Source: Roseimaritima sp. (lineage in GTDB: Bacteria > Planctomycetota > Planctomycetia > Pirellulales > Pirellulaceae). Taken from it: a stretch of DNA of 8,938 bases. A program made the position numbers and the translations under genes. Below are positions 8,140 to 8,938 of this stretch, piece by piece; the first letter of the stretch is position 1; every line of letters begins with the position of its first letter. The notes beneath the pieces are model-generated. The model made no database searches. It saw only the letters and a program-made list of their open reading frames with translations, and had not been told where the DNA came from. Location: contig SLFV01000368.1 in the NCBI GenBank assembly GCA_007124075.1, forward strand, positions 1 through 8,938. The letters run 5' to 3'.

Positions 8140-8475
8140 ATGCGTCTGTTTGTTTTGGTTGGTGCGTTTGCGTTGGCAGCGATGATGGCCCCTCAAGCCG
8201 AAGCGGGCTTGTTCAGCCGTCTTTGCAAGCCAGCTTGCTGCCCAGAGCCCGTTTGCTGCCCCGAGCCAGCTCCCATTTGCTGCCCCGAGCCAGCTCCCAT
8301 TTGCTGCCCCGAGCCAGCTCCCATTTGCTGCCCCGAGCCAGCTCCTGTTTGCTGCCCTGATCCATGTTGCCCTCCGAAGCAACGTTGTGGATTGTTCGCT
8401 CGCTTACGGGCACGCTTGGCACCGCAGCCTGTTTGCTGTGCACCGGTTCATGTCGAGCCATCTTGCTGCCACTAA
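8140..8475 (+). CDS. Small secreted Cys/Pro-rich protein with CCPEPAPI tandem repeats
   Basis: 111 residues, ATG to TAA. GGAG at 8128-8131, 8 nt upstream, fixes the start. Residues 1-22 are a clear signal peptide with an AEA cleavage site before G23. The mature protein has about 89 residues and 20 cysteines, nearly all in CC pairs (33-34, 39-40, 47-48, 55-56, 63-64, 71-72, 76-77, 99-100, 109-110; singles at 29 and 83). Residues 39-70 are four CCPEPAP(I/V) octads, preceded by a shorter CCPEPV. The repeat block is framed by similar segments, GLFSRL (23-28) and GLFARLRARL (84-93), and the chain ends CCH. I know no characterised homologue. Planctomycetes do carry small exported proteins with CCAPAP-like repeats of unknown role. 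The Cys pairs suggest disulfide cross-linking in the cell envelope or metal binding, but this is inference. The gene has its own promoter and terminator. Strong codon bias and intact signals make it a real gene. Confidence 0.9.
   Translation: MRLFVLVGAFALAAMMAPQAEAGLFSRLCKPACCPEPVCCPEPAPICCPEPAPICCPEPAPICCPEPAPVCCPDPCCPPKQRCGLFARLRARLAPQPVCCAPVHVEPSCCH
8254..8349 (+). repeat. Tandem 24-bp repeat inside the Cys-rich gene
   Basis: Four consecutive 24-bp units, each encoding CCPEPAP(I/V), lie at 8254-8277, 8278-8301, 8302-8325 and 8326-8349. The first three are identical at every base. The fourth differs only at its end (CCTGTT instead of CCCATT, turning I into V). An 18-bp partial unit (CCPEPV) precedes them at 8236-8253. 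Identity at synonymous positions points to recent duplication or homogenisation, so copy number may vary between strains. Confidence 0.95.
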
Positions 8476-8480
8476 TTGGT

Positions 8481-8511
8481 AACGGTTTTGCCCGCTAAGG
8501 CAGTGTGCATC
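8481..8511 (+). repeat. Diverged direct repeat, copy 1
   Basis: Starts 5 nt after the stop of the Cys-rich gene. The blocks AACGGTTT, GCC, TAA, CAGTGT and GCATC occur in the same order and at almost the same spacing as in copy 2 at 8749-8780, with small indels between them. The two copies lie in the same orientation, about 270 bp apart. Confidence 0.5.
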
Positions 8512-8533
8512 GGGTGGGCTTTCCGTCCGCCCG
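8511..8533 (+). other. Stem-loop in the 3' untranslated region of the Cys-rich gene
   Basis: A 9-bp stem pairs 8511-8519 (CGGGTGGGC) with 8525-8533 (GTCCGCCCG), including two G-T wobbles, around a TTTCC loop. No T-run follows, so it is probably not a terminator. It could protect the 3' end of the mRNA. Confidence 0.45.
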
Positions 8534-8557
8534 TAGCAGATAGGGACAATTGTACAG

Positions 8558-8592
8558 AAAACGAGCGTCTTTTCAGGGCGTTCGTTTTTTTT
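8558..8592 (+). terminator. Intrinsic terminator of the Cys-rich gene
   Basis: The stem 8560-8569 (AACGAGCGTC) pairs with 8577-8586 (GGCGTTCGTT), ten pairs with two wobbles, around a 7-nt loop (TTTTCAG). A T-run (8585-8592) overlaps and follows the stem. The A-run before the stem (8558-8561) makes weak bidirectional action possible. It lies 83 bp after the stop codon and marks the end of the transcription unit. Confidence 0.8.
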
Positions 8593-8841
8593 GTTGGGCC
8601 GACGTTGAAGTGATGTGACTTCGCAACGGGCCCCCATTCTCCAACAGGCTGGTGGGCACCGCAGGAGTAGGCACGTCGCGGTGCACCCCTTTATTCTTGC
8701 TGCTGCGTCATCTTTGCCCCCAACGTTGCATGCTCTCAGTCAGTTGAAAACGGTTTGCCGATAACGTCAGTGTCGGCATCTCTCCCTCAATGCCAAGCGT
8801 TGTGCGGGGGGCAAGGGAAGCCGGATGAAAGTGGAGACAGG
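8593..8841. other. Intergenic stretch with stem-loops and a repeat copy, no convincing complete gene
   Basis: Two hairpins follow the terminator. The first, 8596-8633, has 14 pairs in three helices (GGGCC/GGCCC, CGTT/AACG, GAAGT/ACTTC) broken by two 2-nt bulges, with a GATGTG loop. The second, 8656-8662 with 8678-8684, is a perfect 7-bp inverted repeat (GCACCGC/GCGGTGC) around 15 nt, followed by CCCCTTTATTCTT. A repeat copy follows at 8749-8780. The only open frame of note is a 58-codon minus-strand frame (8884-8708) without family resemblance or clear start signals. The stretch could be a small RNA locus, a repeat remnant or plain spacer. Confidence 0.5.
8749..8780 (+). repeat. Diverged direct repeat, copy 2, with internal inverted repeat
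   Basis: It matches copy 1 (8481-8511) in the ordered blocks AACGGTTT, GCC, TAA, CAGTGT and GCATC. This copy also contains a perfect inverted repeat, TGCCGA (8756-8761) and TCGGCA (8773-8778), extendable to 8 pairs with one wobble. Copy 1 has lost that symmetry. Confidence 0.5.
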
Positions 8842-8938
8842 ATGATCGCCAGCTTTCTTCAGGACGGCTTCCTCGTCGATGCATCGCTTACCGCGGCTTT
8901 CCGCAAAGTTCAATTTAGTGCTATTCTGCAGTTATCGA
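8842..8938 (+). CDS. Possible 5' end of an unidentified gene, cut by the window edge
   Basis: From ATG at 8842 the frame stays open for 32 codons to the window end (MIASFLQDGFLVDASL and onward). GGAG at 8833-8836, 5 nt upstream, is a good ribosome binding site. No family is recognisable from this fragment and no promoter was evident. A 6-codon frame (ATG 8825 to TGA 8845) overlaps the start as ATGA. The overlap with a minus-strand open frame (8884-8708) and the short length keep this tentative. Confidence 0.3.
   Translation, partial: MIASFLQDGFLVDASLTAAFRKVQFSAILQLS

Noticed and set aside
8236..8349. CRISPR-like array
   Set aside because: The repeats are directly adjacent with no spacers, in frame, and encode a regular protein repeat.
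7996..8382. 128-codon minus-strand open frame with repeated GSWLGAAN-like units opposite the Cys-rich gene
   Set aside because: It is the shadow of the 24-bp repeat. The plus frame has a signal peptide, ribosome binding site, promoter and terminator; the minus frame has none.
8708..8884. 58-codon minus-strand open frame (start 8884, ending SMQRWGQR)
   Set aside because: Arg/Ser-rich low-complexity start, no ribosome binding site seen, and it overlaps the repeat copy at 8749-8780. Possibly a frame that recurs with the repeat, but not supported as a gene.

Overview
The window looks like chromosomal DNA from a planctomycete, most likely of the Pirellulaceae (Rhodopirellula/Blastopirellula-like). 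This rests on the families present: a DUF1501 protein, a DUF1549/DUF1553 'planctomycete cytochrome' (PSCyt1/PSCyt2/PSD1), and a giant PVC-type protein with a beta-propeller, HEAT-like repeats and a C-terminal CxxCH haem domain (TIGR02604/TIGR02603 type). No rRNA, tRNA, CRISPR array, IS element or phage gene was seen.

Layout. Positions 1-2467 (minus strand) hold a secreted multihaem-type cytochrome with Ig-like (Big_2) domains, open at the left window edge and probably missing only its last few codons. Just upstream of it on the same strand, 21 bp away, is a DUF1501 protein with a Tat-type signal (2489-3844). These two form an operon read leftward. A 339-bp intergenic region (3845-4183) separates them from the divergent 1271-residue PVC-type haem protein (4184-7999, plus strand). 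After an A/T-rich hairpin, a good promoter with a 14-bp palindrome over its -10/start region leads to a small secreted protein of 111 residues (8140-8475). It has 20 cysteines and an exact 24-bp tandem repeat encoding CCPEPAPI. A hairpin and a strong intrinsic terminator close this unit (8511-8592). The last 350 bp hold no convincing complete gene, but contain two more stem-loops, one copy of a diverged direct repeat (its other copy lies just after the Cys-rich gene), and possibly the first 32 codons of a gene running off the right edge.

How the parts fit. All four clear products carry export signals. Two are predicted c-type cytochromes, and DUF1501 proteins are habitual genomic partners of DUF1549/DUF1553 cytochromes. 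The left two-thirds is therefore a periplasmic or cell-surface redox/hydrolase locus of a kind planctomycetes carry in many paralogous copies and whose biochemical role is not established. The Cys/Pro-rich protein is a separate transcription unit and looks structural or metal/disulfide related. It and the repeat- and hairpin-rich DNA around it are the least explained part of the window.
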